Of a stretch of DNA of 64,000 nucleotides, positions 7,549-14,619 are shown piece by piece. Source of the stretch: Bacillus massiliigorillae (GTDB lineage: Bacteria; Bacillota; Bacilli; Bacillales; DSM-1321); contig NZ_HG428745.1 of the NCBI RefSeq assembly GCF_000380245.2, positions 146,607 through 210,606 on the forward strand, in the 5' to 3' direction. The notes beneath the pieces are model-generated. The model ran no database searches. It saw nothing but the letters and a program-made list of their open reading frames with translations, and was not told where the DNA came from. Each line of letters begins with the position of its first letter. The stretch's first letter is position 1. A program made the position numbers and the translations under genes.

Positions 7549-8187
7549 TTACACAAGTGGTCTCCATGATTTAATCCAAGCTAACGCCTCATCAAAGTCA
7601 ATTTTGCGTAAATCCCTGTATGTAGGTATCGCGAAAGCATCTCGAAAGTTACGATGAATTTTCGGAAATAACAGGTTTTTACCGATAGCATTAGGGTTAT
7701 AATCTTCATAGACTTTGTAAACTCTTGAACCGATTTGTTTCTTAATGACATTGTTTTCAACCTCAATAAGTCTTTGATCAAACTCCAATAGCTTTTTATC
7801 ATGTTCGAGAGACAGTTGTAAAAGCTCTACTCTTTGTTCATGTTCAGTTAAAACTTTCACCTTATTAAAATACGAGTCTACTAGCTTTGCATAAACTTCC
7901 CAAGCAGCATCCGTATTAAGTGATTTAGCATGAAGAAAAGCGCCTTTTTCTGTCCATAGGTATAAAACAGATGAATATTTAAGGGTGGCGTCAATTTGTC
8001 GTGACCCTTTAAACGCTTTTAAATCTTCTCCAGTTAGAGCAAAATAATGCTTACCATGAACATACCTATCAGTATTACGTTGGAAGTTCCTATTAATAGT
8101 TTTAGTATCTGTAGCGTAACTTTCTGCTAATTGGCTTGTTAATAAAACTCTTTGTCCATTTTTCTCGATGACTTTTAACTGATTCAT
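7549..8187 (-). CDS. Phage antirepressor with ORF6N and ORF6C domains
   Basis: This 212-aa protein has an N-terminal ORF6N/KilA-N-type DNA-binding region (about 8-95; VLLTSQLAESYATDTKTINRN). A coiled region (about 120-150) is followed by an ORF6C-type C terminus (about 150-212; VYKVYEDYNPNAIGKN, ending WIKSWRPL). Phage antirepressors of this build release early promoters from CI control. AAAGGA precedes the ATG. The position between the cro-side genes and replication genes is usual. Confidence 0.82.
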   Translation of the reverse strand: MNQLKVIEKNGQRVLLTSQLAESYATDTKTINRNFQRNTDRYVHGKHYFALTGEDLKAFKGSRQIDATLKYSSVLYLWTEKGAFLHAKSLNTDAAWEVYAKLVDSYFNKVKVLTEHEQRVELLQLSLEHDKKLLEFDQRLIEVENNVIKKQIGSRVYKVYEDYNPNAIGKNLLFPKIHRNFRDAFAIPTYRDLRKIDFDEALAWIKSWRPLV

Positions 8188-8211
8188 GAAAACATTCCTT
8201 TCTAAAAATAA

Positions 8212-8388
8212 TTAGATCAACTTAACATTTACTTTTCTTTCAATTTCAAAAGGCACTTCTGTTGTTAGATAAATGTTCATTGCTCCTTTTTCAGCAAGAT
8301 ATTTGATGTTGTCCAATGCATCTATTTCATCATCAAACATTGAAATGGTTGGAACGGAATTGTTATCCTTACAAATTACTACAAACAT
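8212..8388 (-). CDS. Small phage protein of unknown function
   Basis: The ATG at 8388 lies eight bases after AGGAGG; an in-frame GTG at 8397 lies against that site and is rejected. The 58-aa product is compact: a beta strand (MFVVICKD), an acidic helix (DDEIDALDNIKYLAEKG), then two strands. No family is recognised. Confidence 0.55.
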   Translation of the reverse strand: MFVVICKDNNSVPTISMFDDEIDALDNIKYLAEKGAMNIYLTTEVPFEIERKVNVKLI

Positions 8389-8446
8389 CTCTTTCACCTC
8401 CTCTCGGGTTTAGACCAACTTTCGTTCCTCAAATTCTGCAAAACTA

Positions 8447-8614
8447 TTAAAAAGAGAGAGCCTTTTCAGGCTTACGCTTTTGAAAATCATAAACACGTTT
8501 CCGGTATTCAAGTTCTGATGCAATAACTAAGGCAGGATTCTGACGTAGATTATTATTATGTATTAGCACATCCTTTGCCTTCATTAGGCGACTTACCTGT
8601 AAGAGATAGGGCAT
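8447..8614 (-). CDS. 55-aa phage protein of unknown function
   Basis: A 55-codon frame opens at the ATG at 8614 behind an AAAGGAG that is rather distant (about 12 bases). The product is basic and helical (SRLMKAKDVLIHNN, SELEYRKRVYDFQKRKPEK). It fills what would otherwise be an empty 230-base gap in a tightly packed operon. Unknown function; the start is uncertain. Confidence 0.5.
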   Translation of the reverse strand: MPYLLQVSRLMKAKDVLIHNNNLRQNPALVIASELEYRKRVYDFQKRKPEKALSF

Positions 8615-8647
8615 AAATTATGTTCACTCCTTTAATAAACTTTCTCT

Positions 8648-8917
8648 TTAATTCATTGCTTTTTCTTCAAGCCAATTTAAAAGAAATTCTTTTGTTGCTT
8701 TAGCTGGAAAGTACCATTTCCCACCTACTTTTCTTTTGGGAAAGTTAGGATGAAAAAAGAACTCTTTCTGAATCGTATTCCAGCTCATACAAGTTCTTCT
8801 TTCTAATTCTCTTGAATCCCAAAAAAGAAGTTCTGCATCTATCTCTTTAAGCTTTTCTTCTATCTGATTTAGATAAACTTTCTTTAACTCCATTTCGTCT
8901 AACTCAATCTTTAGCAT
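8648..8917 (-). CDS. DUF771-type phage helix-turn-helix protein
   Basis: This 89-aa protein begins directly after the stop of the cro-like gene (TAA then ATG), with AGGTG in the end of that gene as ribosome site. The C-terminal half (SWNTIQKEFFFHPNFPKRKVG) then (WYFPAKATKEFLLNWL) is the DUF771 signature, an excisionase-like winged helix. It could act as an excisionase partner or an early regulator. Family call is moderately sure. Confidence 0.65.
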   Translation of the reverse strand: MLKIELDEMELKKVYLNQIEEKLKEIDAELLFWDSRELERRTCMSWNTIQKEFFFHPNFPKRKVGGKWYFPAKATKEFLLNWLEEKAMN

Positions 8918-9181
8918 TTAAACACCTACAATTCGTTCCTTTTTAGGAACTTCAATTTCAAAAAAATAAGCACGTGGTATTCCAAAATGACTCGACATCA
9001 TACGTGCTTCTTCCAGCGAAAAATCCCCACCTGTACCGTTTAACTTTTGATTAATCGCACTAGGGCTCTTTGCTAGTAATAAACCTACTTCCTTTTGTGA
9101 AATGTAATTTTCCACCAAGAACGCTTTGATTTTATTGTACGGAGGATGCCTACGTGATGTTTCACCATTAATATTCGCCAT
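8918..9181 (-). CDS. Cro-like XRE-family regulator
   Basis: It encodes 87 aa with an XRE helix-turn-helix at about residues 14-70 (NKIKAFLVENYISQKEVGLLLAKSPSAINQKLNG). It is the first gene of the leftward early operon and is divergent from the CI-like gene, the standard Cro position. AAAGGAGGTGAAAGG gives an excellent ribosome site. It is driven by the strong promoter at 9224-9252, and an operator copy lies inside its own 3' end. Confidence 0.85.
   Translation of the reverse strand: MANINGETSRRHPPYNKIKAFLVENYISQKEVGLLLAKSPSAINQKLNGTGGDFSLEEARMMSSHFGIPRAYFFEIEVPKKERIVGV
8935..8950. promoter_or_regulatory. Phage operator copy inside cro (perfect GTTCCT/AGGAAC)
   Basis: GTTCCTTTTTAGGAAC is a perfect inverted repeat with a four-base centre. 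It matches the two intergenic sites at 9202 and 9261. It lies within the last codons of the cro-like gene. Confidence 0.7.
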
Positions 9182-9201
9182 CCTTTCACCTCCTTTAAAC
9201 C

Positions 9202-9217
9202 GTTCCTATTGAGGAAC
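9202..9217. promoter_or_regulatory. Phage operator overlapping the early promoter start
   Basis: GTTCCTATTGAGGAAC is a perfect inverted repeat just downstream of the -10 of the leftward promoter. A repressor bound here would block the cro operon. Confidence 0.8.
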
Positions 9218-9223
9218 AACTTT

Positions 9224-9252
9224 AGTATAGATTAATGAAAATTATCTGTCAA
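9224..9252 (-). promoter_or_regulatory. Leftward early promoter (cro operon)
   Basis: Read on the - strand, TTGACA (9252-9247) and TATACT (9229-9224) are separated by exactly 17 bases. This is a near-consensus sigma-A promoter. Operators flank it on both sides. Confidence 0.85.
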
Positions 9253-9260
9253 TAAATTTC

Positions 9261-9276
9261 GTTCCTTATTAGGAAT
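9261..9276. promoter_or_regulatory. Phage operator upstream of the -35
   Basis: GTTCCTTATTAGGAAT has one mismatch between arms. It lies upstream of the leftward -35 and near the presumed cI promoter (TTGCAT-17-TAGTAT, about 9294-9322), so it may influence both directions. Confidence 0.7.
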
Positions 9277-9357
9277 ATATTTTATGAATTTGTTGCATTA
9301 TAGGAATTGTTGGTATAGTATATTAGATATGAATAATATCAAAGAGGGGAAATAAAT

Positions 9358-9714
9358 ATGCACTCATTTGGAGCCATACTAAAAAATCTTAGAACTTCTA
9401 GAAAACTCAGTATCGATCAATTAGCCAAACAAATAAATGAAAAGTATCAAACTAAAATTAGTAAAAGTATGATTTCTAGATATGAAAATAATTTATCTGA
9501 ACCAAAGATGGATATTGTAAGAGTTTTTGCAGATTTTTTTGATGCGTCTCCAGAATACATAATGGGTATAAATCAAGCTGACACTGAACCTAAAGAAAAA
9601 ACATCTAAAGCAATAGAAACTATTGCAGCTCACCTAGAAGGAAAAGACATCACAGACGAGAAAATGAAGGATGTTTTAAAATACATTGATTTTATTTTTC
9701 AAGATGAAGATTAA
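9358..9714 (+). CDS. CI-like XRE-family repressor
   Basis: This 118-aa protein has an XRE helix-turn-helix at about residues 5-65 (FGAILKNLRTSRKLSIDQLAK, SKSMISRYENNLSEPKM) and a short helical tail. It has no LexA-type peptidase domain, so it is probably inactivated by the neighbouring ImmA-like protease rather than by self-cleavage. AGAGGGG precedes the ATG. It is divergent from cro across the operator region. Confidence 0.85.
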   Translation: MHSFGAILKNLRTSRKLSIDQLAKQINEKYQTKISKSMISRYENNLSEPKMDIVRVFADFFDASPEYIMGINQADTEPKEKTSKAIETIAAHLEGKDITDEKMKDVLKYIDFIFQDED

Positions 9715-9737
9715 TATATAAGGTGGGCACTCTTATA

Positions 9738-10187
9738 ATGCATTACGAAAACTTACTATTAGAATACGATGACATTAAAGTTAAAGAAAAAAATCTTCAA
9801 TATGGTTTTAAAGGATTATATAAAGATGGTGTTATTATTATTGATAAAAGCCTTTCTTTTATTGAAAAAGGATGTATCTTAGCTGAAGAGCTTGGTCATC
9901 ACAATAAAACTGTTGGTAATATCCTTGATCAAAGTAAGATTTCGAATGTAAAGCAAGAAAAAATTGCAAGAGGATGGGCACACAATAAAATAATGCCTTT
10001 ATCATGTTTTGTAGATGCTTATAGATATGGCTGTAGAAATAGATATGAGGTTGCAGAGTATTTAAATGTAACTGAAGAATTTTTACAAGAAGCTTTAGAT
10101 AGGTATATTGAAAAATATGGAGATTATGTCGTTGAAGAAAATCTGATTATTCTGTTAAATCCTTTAAATATAATTGAAAACAGGTGA
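9738..10187 (+). CDS. ImmA/IrrE-like metallopeptidase
   Basis: This 149-aa protein carries ILAEELGHH at about residues 53-61, the variant of the HExxH zinc motif seen in many phage ImmA proteins. Proteins of this family cut or inactivate the cognate repressor during induction. It starts at the ATG at 9738 behind AAGGTGG; an in-frame GTG at 9723 lies within that site. It directly follows the repressor gene, supporting a pair analogous to ImmR/ImmA of ICEBs1. Confidence 0.8.
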   Translation: MHYENLLLEYDDIKVKEKNLQYGFKGLYKDGVIIIDKSLSFIEKGCILAEELGHHNKTVGNILDQSKISNVKQEKIARGWAHNKIMPLSCFVDAYRYGCRNRYEVAEYLNVTEEFLQEALDRYIEKYGDYVVEENLIILLNPLNIIENR

Positions 10188-10193
10188 TAACAA

Positions 10194-11360
10194 ATGGCTA
10201 CATTCAGAAAGTTAAAGAGTGGGAAATGGCAAGCTAGAGTTTCTAGAAATGGAAAGGAATTTAGCATTGGTACATTTCGCACAAAAAAAGAGGCTGAAAT
10301 TGAAGCTGGCAGAGTTGAAGAACGAATTTACTATGGTCAAGCACTAAATGATCGCAATCTCTTATTTGATAAAGTTGCAAAAGAGTGGTTATATGATTAT
10401 AAAAAGTCGAATGTTAAAGAGTCTACATTTGTACAACTTGAAGTAATTGTCCGATTACATCTTCTACCTTTCTTTGAAAATAAGAGGATTATGCAAATAA
10501 GACGTTCTGAATTGAATAAGTGGATTAAACATTATTCAGAGATAAAAAATAAAAATGGAGATCTGAAATACTCCTATGGAGCACGACTGAAATATTTATC
10601 AGTTTTAAAAAGCATATTTCATTATGCCGTACATGAATTAGAAGTCTTAGAAAAAAATCCATCAGATCGCTTAAAGGTACCAGTCCAAGATTCAGTGGCC
10701 TTAAAAAAAGACGTTAAATATTACTCGTTAAACGAATTAAAAACATTACTAAAATTCATGAAGACGTATAAACATCAGCGCTTCCCAGAATACCAGTTAT
10801 ACTTCATGCTTATGTATTTTTTTAGTGAAACCGGGTTAAGAATTAGTGAAGCTTTAGCTTTAAAGTGGACTGATATAGAGGAAAACAAAATAACAATCGA
10901 ACGACAAACTAAAAGAGATTATAACAACAAAGTAACACTTACTACATTGAAAAATACTTCTTCTTACCGTACAATTGCTATCAATGAGCAACTATTAAAA
11001 GAACTAAAGAAATTTAAGCTAAAACAAAATGAAATGTTTTTAAGTAATAAAACGTTCAGAAGAAATAAAGATGGTATCATTTTTCAGAATTACTTAGGTA
11101 ATTATTTAACTCCATCTACTGTACGAGACTCTTTTCTTAACTATTGTAAAAAAGCTGGAGTGGATTATAAAGGTACTCATGTATTTAGACATACACATGC
11201 AGTCTTACTTCTTGAATCAGGGGCAAATATAAAGTTTGTTTCACAAAGATTGGGACACAAAACCATTAAGACTACTGCAGATACTTACCTTGATATCACA
11301 GAAAAAATAGAAGAAGACGAACTTAAAAAGTTCGCCTCCTATACTAACAATAATATTTGA
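10194..11360 (+). CDS. int: Prophage integrase, tyrosine recombinase
   Basis: This 388-aa protein has the full three-domain build. An AP2-like arm-binding N terminus spans about 1-50 (LKSGKWQARVSRNGKEFSIG). A SAM-like core-binding domain covers about 60-155. The catalytic domain covers about 170-380 with Arg in GLRISEALAL, HVFRHTH, GH in QRLGHK, and the nucleophile Tyr in TYLDIT. It is the last rightward gene and ends beside the host sufB, so attP-derived sequence should be just downstream. Six bases separate it from the peptidase gene. Confidence 0.93.
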   Translation: MATFRKLKSGKWQARVSRNGKEFSIGTFRTKKEAEIEAGRVEERIYYGQALNDRNLLFDKVAKEWLYDYKKSNVKESTFVQLEVIVRLHLLPFFENKRIMQIRRSELNKWIKHYSEIKNKNGDLKYSYGARLKYLSVLKSIFHYAVHELEVLEKNPSDRLKVPVQDSVALKKDVKYYSLNELKTLLKFMKTYKHQRFPEYQLYFMLMYFFSETGLRISEALALKWTDIEENKITIERQTKRDYNNKVTLTTLKNTSSYRTIAINEQLLKELKKFKLKQNEMFLSNKTFRRNKDGIIFQNYLGNYLTPSTVRDSFLNYCKKAGVDYKGTHVFRHTHAVLLLESGANIKFVSQRLGHKTIKTTADTYLDITEKIEEDELKKFASYTNNNI

Positions 11361-11361
11361 A

Positions 11362-11383
11362 TCGGCACGAATTCGGCACGAAA
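11362..11383. repeat. 11-bp tandem repeat TCGGCACGAAW at the prophage end
   Basis: TCGGCACGAAT (11362-11372) is followed directly by TCGGCACGAAA (11373-11383), starting one base after the integrase stop codon. It is more GC-rich than its surroundings. Direct repeats here could be integrase arm sites. The sequence also matches a common cDNA cloning adaptor (AATTCGGCACGA), which must be considered. Confidence 0.75.
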
Positions 11384-11411
11384 AGATATATATACCTCAG
11401 CTTTATCCTCT

Positions 11412-11435
11412 AAACGTTGTTAAATCAACGTTTTT
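11412..11435 (+). terminator. Terminator between integrase and sufB
   Basis: AAACGTTG and CAACGTTT pair around TTAAAT, followed on the + strand by further T residues. It can end integrase transcription and may also serve the suf operon arriving from the other side, though the T-run is shorter there. Confidence 0.65.
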
Positions 11436-11441
11436 AACACT

Positions 11442-12839
11442 TTAGCCTATAGAACCTTCCATTTCGAATTTGATTAATCTATTCATTTCTACCGCATATT
11501 CCATCGGTAACTCTTTAGTGAATGGTTCGATGAAGCCCATTACGATCATTTCTGTCGCTTCTTGCTCAGAAATACCACGGCTCATTAGATAGAATAATTG
11601 TTCTTCAGATACTTTCGAAACTTTCGCTTCATGCTCTAAAGAAATGTTATCATTTAGAATTTCGTTATATGGAATTGTATCTGATGTTGATTGGTTATCC
11701 ATAATCAATGTATCACATTCAATGTTAGAACGTGCGCCATCTGCTTTACGACCAAAGTGTACAATACCGCGATATGTTACTTTTCCACCATGTTTCGAAA
11801 TAGATTTCGATACGATTGTAGATGAAGTATTTGGTGCTAAGTGAAGCATTTTCGCACCTGCATCTTGGTGTTGTCCTTTACCAGCGATTGCGATTGATAA
11901 TGTTAAACCACGAGCGCCTTCACCTTTTAAGATAACAGCTGGATATTTCATCGTTAATTTAGAACCGATGTTACCATCAATCCATTCCATCGTTGCATTT
12001 GCATCACATGTTGCACGCTTCGTAACTAGGTTATATACGTTATTTGCCCAGTTTTGAATTGTTGTGTAACGGCAATATGCATCTTTCTTAATAATGATTT
12101 CAACAACTGCACTGTGAAGAGAGTTTGTTGTATAAACAGGAGCTGTACATCCTTCAACATAGTGTACGCTTGCGCCTTCATCAACTATGATTAATGTACG
12201 CTCAAATTGTCCCATATTTTCAGAGTTAATACGGAAATAAGCTTGAAGTGGTGTTTCTAATTTAACTCCTTTAGGAACATAGATAAATGAACCACCAGAC
12301 CAAACAGCAGAGTTTAGTGCAGCGAATTTATTATCAGTAGGAGGAATTACAGTAGCCCAGTGCTCACGGAAAATATCTTCGTTTTCACGTAATGCTGAAT
12401 CTGTATCTTTAAAGACAATACCTTGCTCTTCAAGTTCTTCCTTCATGTTGTGGTAAACAACTTCAGATTCATATTGAGCTGATACACCAGCAAGGTACTT
12501 TTGTTCTGCTTCTGGGATACCTAGCTTATCAAATGTTTGCTTGATTTCATCAGGTACTTCATCCCAAGATTTCTCAGACTTCTCAGATGGTTTTACGTAA
12601 TACGTAATTTCATCAAAGTTTAAGCTTGATAAGTCCCCGCCCCATTGTGGCATAGGCATTTTGTAGAAATACTCTAATGACTTAAGACGGAAGTCAAGCA
12701 TCCATTGTGGTTCGTTTTTCATCTTTGAGATTTCTTCTACGATTTCTTTTGTTAATCCGCGTTTAGAACGGAAAATCGAAACATCGCGATCAGAAAATCC
12801 ATATTTATAATCCCCGATTTCAGGCGCTTTTTTTGCCAT
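11442..12839 (-). CDS. sufB: Fe-S cluster scaffold protein SufB
   Basis: The 465-aa length and sequence match SufB of the SUF system. SufB and SufD form the scaffold on which SufC drives assembly of [Fe-S] clusters from SufS/SufU sulfur. The beta-helix core is visible (KGVKLETPLQAYFRINSEN, GCTAPVYTTNSLHSAVVEI), as is the C-terminal FYLMSRGISEQEATEM motif. GGAGG lies upstream of the ATG. It is the last gene of sufCDSUB and lies next to the prophage end; its coding sequence is intact. Confidence 0.97.
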   Translation of the reverse strand: MAKKAPEIGDYKYGFSDRDVSIFRSKRGLTKEIVEEISKMKNEPQWMLDFRLKSLEYFYKMPMPQWGGDLSSLNFDEITYYVKPSEKSEKSWDEVPDEIKQTFDKLGIPEAEQKYLAGVSAQYESEVVYHNMKEELEEQGIVFKDTDSALRENEDIFREHWATVIPPTDNKFAALNSAVWSGGSFIYVPKGVKLETPLQAYFRINSENMGQFERTLIIVDEGASVHYVEGCTAPVYTTNSLHSAVVEIIIKKDAYCRYTTIQNWANNVYNLVTKRATCDANATMEWIDGNIGSKLTMKYPAVILKGEGARGLTLSIAIAGKGQHQDAGAKMLHLAPNTSSTIVSKSISKHGGKVTYRGIVHFGRKADGARSNIECDTLIMDNQSTSDTIPYNEILNDNISLEHEAKVSKVSEEQLFYLMSRGISEQEATEMIVMGFIEPFTKELPMEYAVEMNRLIKFEMEGSIG

Positions 12840-12968
12840 AGGTCGTATACCTCCAGTTCAAAGGAGAAAAGGCCTTCATTGTTGTGATGAGACGTTTTCT
12901 CTCTCGTTTTTATACCGTTCAACTTATGAGTAAAGGGAGCAATAGTCCCTCTATTCAAAGCTGCATTA

Positions 12969-13400
12969 TTATTCTTTTAAACCTTTTTCCATCGCTTTCC
13001 AAGCGAGTGTTGCACATTTAATACGAGCTGGGAATTTGGAAACACCTTGAAGCGCTTCAATATCGCCTAAGTCCAAATCACCTTCATCATAATCTTTGCC
13101 TTGCATCATATCAGAAAAGATTTTTGACATCTTCATAGCTGTCTCTAAGTCTTTTCCTTTGATGGCTTGAGTCATCATAGAAGCTGACGACATTGAAATT
13201 GAACAACCTTCTCCATCGAACTTCGCATCCTTAACAATGCCATCTTCCACTTTTAACGTTAAGTGAATGCGGTCTCCACAAGTTGGATTATTCATATCAA
13301 TTGTTAAGCTTCCTTCGTCAAGCTCACCTTTATTACGAGGATTTTTATAATGATCCATAATTACTTGGCGATAAAGGGTATCTAAATTATTAAAAGACAT
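12969..13400 (-). CDS. sufU: Zinc-dependent sulfurtransferase SufU
   Basis: This 143-aa SufU accepts persulfide sulfur from SufS. Its three ligand cysteines are in NPTCGD, GEGCSIS and IKCATL, and the Gram-positive insertion before the last cysteine is present, separating it from IscU. The ATG at 13400 follows AAGGAG and overlaps the 3' end of sufS by 11 bases; nine in-frame upstream codons lie inside sufS. Position between sufS and sufB is standard. Confidence 0.95.
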   Translation of the reverse strand: MSFNNLDTLYRQVIMDHYKNPRNKGELDEGSLTIDMNNPTCGDRIHLTLKVEDGIVKDAKFDGEGCSISMSSASMMTQAIKGKDLETAMKMSKIFSDMMQGKDYDEGDLDLGDIEALQGVSKFPARIKCATLAWKAMEKGLKE

Positions 13401-14619
13401 TGCTAAAATACTCCTTTGTTTTGACAAGCCCAGCTACTAGCTTATCAATATCTTCTTCCGTGTTATATAAATAAAAGCTTGCTCTTGCTGTCGCAGAAGC
13501 TTTTAACCATCTCATTAAAGGTTGTGCACAGTGATGACCTGCACGTACAGCAATTCCTTCCGCATCTAGAACCGTCGCTACATCATGCGGATGAACATCA
13601 TCTAGATTGAAAGTAATAACACCTGCACGCATAGCAGAATCTTCTGGCCCATAGATTGTAAGGCCTTCTACAGTAGACATGCGTTCCATTGCGTAAGCAG
13701 CAAGTTTGTGCTCGTGCTGTTCAATAGCCTCAAGTCCAATGCTCTCTAAGAAATCAATGGCAGCACCTAAACCAATAGCACCTGCAATGATTGGTGTTCC
13801 ACCTTCGAACTTCCAAGGTAGCTCTTTCCAAGTTGAATCGTATAGATCAACGAAATCAATCATTTCACCACCGAATTCAATCGGCTCCATTTTTTCTAAA
13901 AGTGCTTTCTTACCGTATAGAACACCTATTCCAGTTGGTCCACACATTTTATGACCTGAGAACGCATAGAAATCACAGTCCATATCTTGAACGTCTAGCT
14001 TAATATGCGGTGCACCTTGTGCTCCATCAACAACCATAATTGCTCCATTTTCATGAGCGATTGCAGCTAATTCTTTAACAGGATTGATGACACCTAATAC
14101 GTTTGATACGTGCATAATTGACACGATTTTTGTATTTGGTGTAATAACTTTTCTCGCTTCCTCTAATGAAATCGTTCCATTAGGTTGAAGTGGCAAGTAT
14201 TTCAATGTTGCACCTGTTACCTTTGCTACTTGTTGCCAAGGAATGATATTACTATGATGCTCCATGTAAGAGATGACAATTTCATCACCTTCTTTTACAT
14301 TTGCACGACCATAACTTGCTGCAACAAGGTTTAAGGAAGCTGTAGTACCTTTTGTAAAAACAATTTCTTCCGTAGAAGAAGCATTCATAAACTTACGAAC
14401 TTTTTCGCGTGCGCCTTCGTATCCATCAGTTGCTCTTGTTCCTAGTGTATGCACACCACGATGTACATTCGAATTATACTCTCTATAATATTTTTCAATT
14501 GCATCTATTACCATTTGTGGCTTTTGTGAAGTGGCAGCTGAATCAAGATAAACAAGCGGTGAGCCGTTTACTTCTTGATTCAGTATGGGAAACAACTTAC
14601 GAATTTCGAATGCATCCAT
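13390..14619 (-). CDS. sufS: Cysteine desulfurase SufS
   Basis: This 409-aa PLP enzyme removes sulfur from cysteine for cluster assembly. The PLP lysine is in FSGHKMCGPTG (about 225) and the active cysteine in AGHHCAQPLMRW (about 361). The short loop around the cysteine marks the group II (SufS) type. Its ATG shares bases with the sufD stop (TAATG), so translation is coupled. Confidence 0.97.
   Translation of the reverse strand: MDAFEIRKLFPILNQEVNGSPLVYLDSAATSQKPQMVIDAIEKYYREYNSNVHRGVHTLGTRATDGYEGAREKVRKFMNASSTEEIVFTKGTTASLNLVAASYGRANVKEGDEIVISYMEHHSNIIPWQQVAKVTGATLKYLPLQPNGTISLEEARKVITPNTKIVSIMHVSNVLGVINPVKELAAIAHENGAIMVVDGAQGAPHIKLDVQDMDCDFYAFSGHKMCGPTGIGVLYGKKALLEKMEPIEFGGEMIDFVDLYDSTWKELPWKFEGGTPIIAGAIGLGAAIDFLESIGLEAIEQHEHKLAAYAMERMSTVEGLTIYGPEDSAMRAGVITFNLDDVHPHDVATVLDAEGIAVRAGHHCAQPLMRWLKASATARASFYLYNTEEDIDKLVAGLVKTKEYFSNVF

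Larger units (their letters stand above)
1..11411. mobile_element. Prophage, early/lysogeny end (left part outside window)
   Basis: The block has a classic temperate phage layout. A repressor, ImmA-like peptidase and integrase run rightward. Cro, antirepressor, replication and late-regulator genes run leftward from the same switch. Ribosome binding sites are strong and many genes overlap by GTGA or TAATG, as in phage operons. The right boundary falls between the integrase stop and the sufB stop. The left boundary and all capsid, tail and lysis genes lie beyond position 1. Whether it is inducible cannot be judged from this part. Confidence 0.93.
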
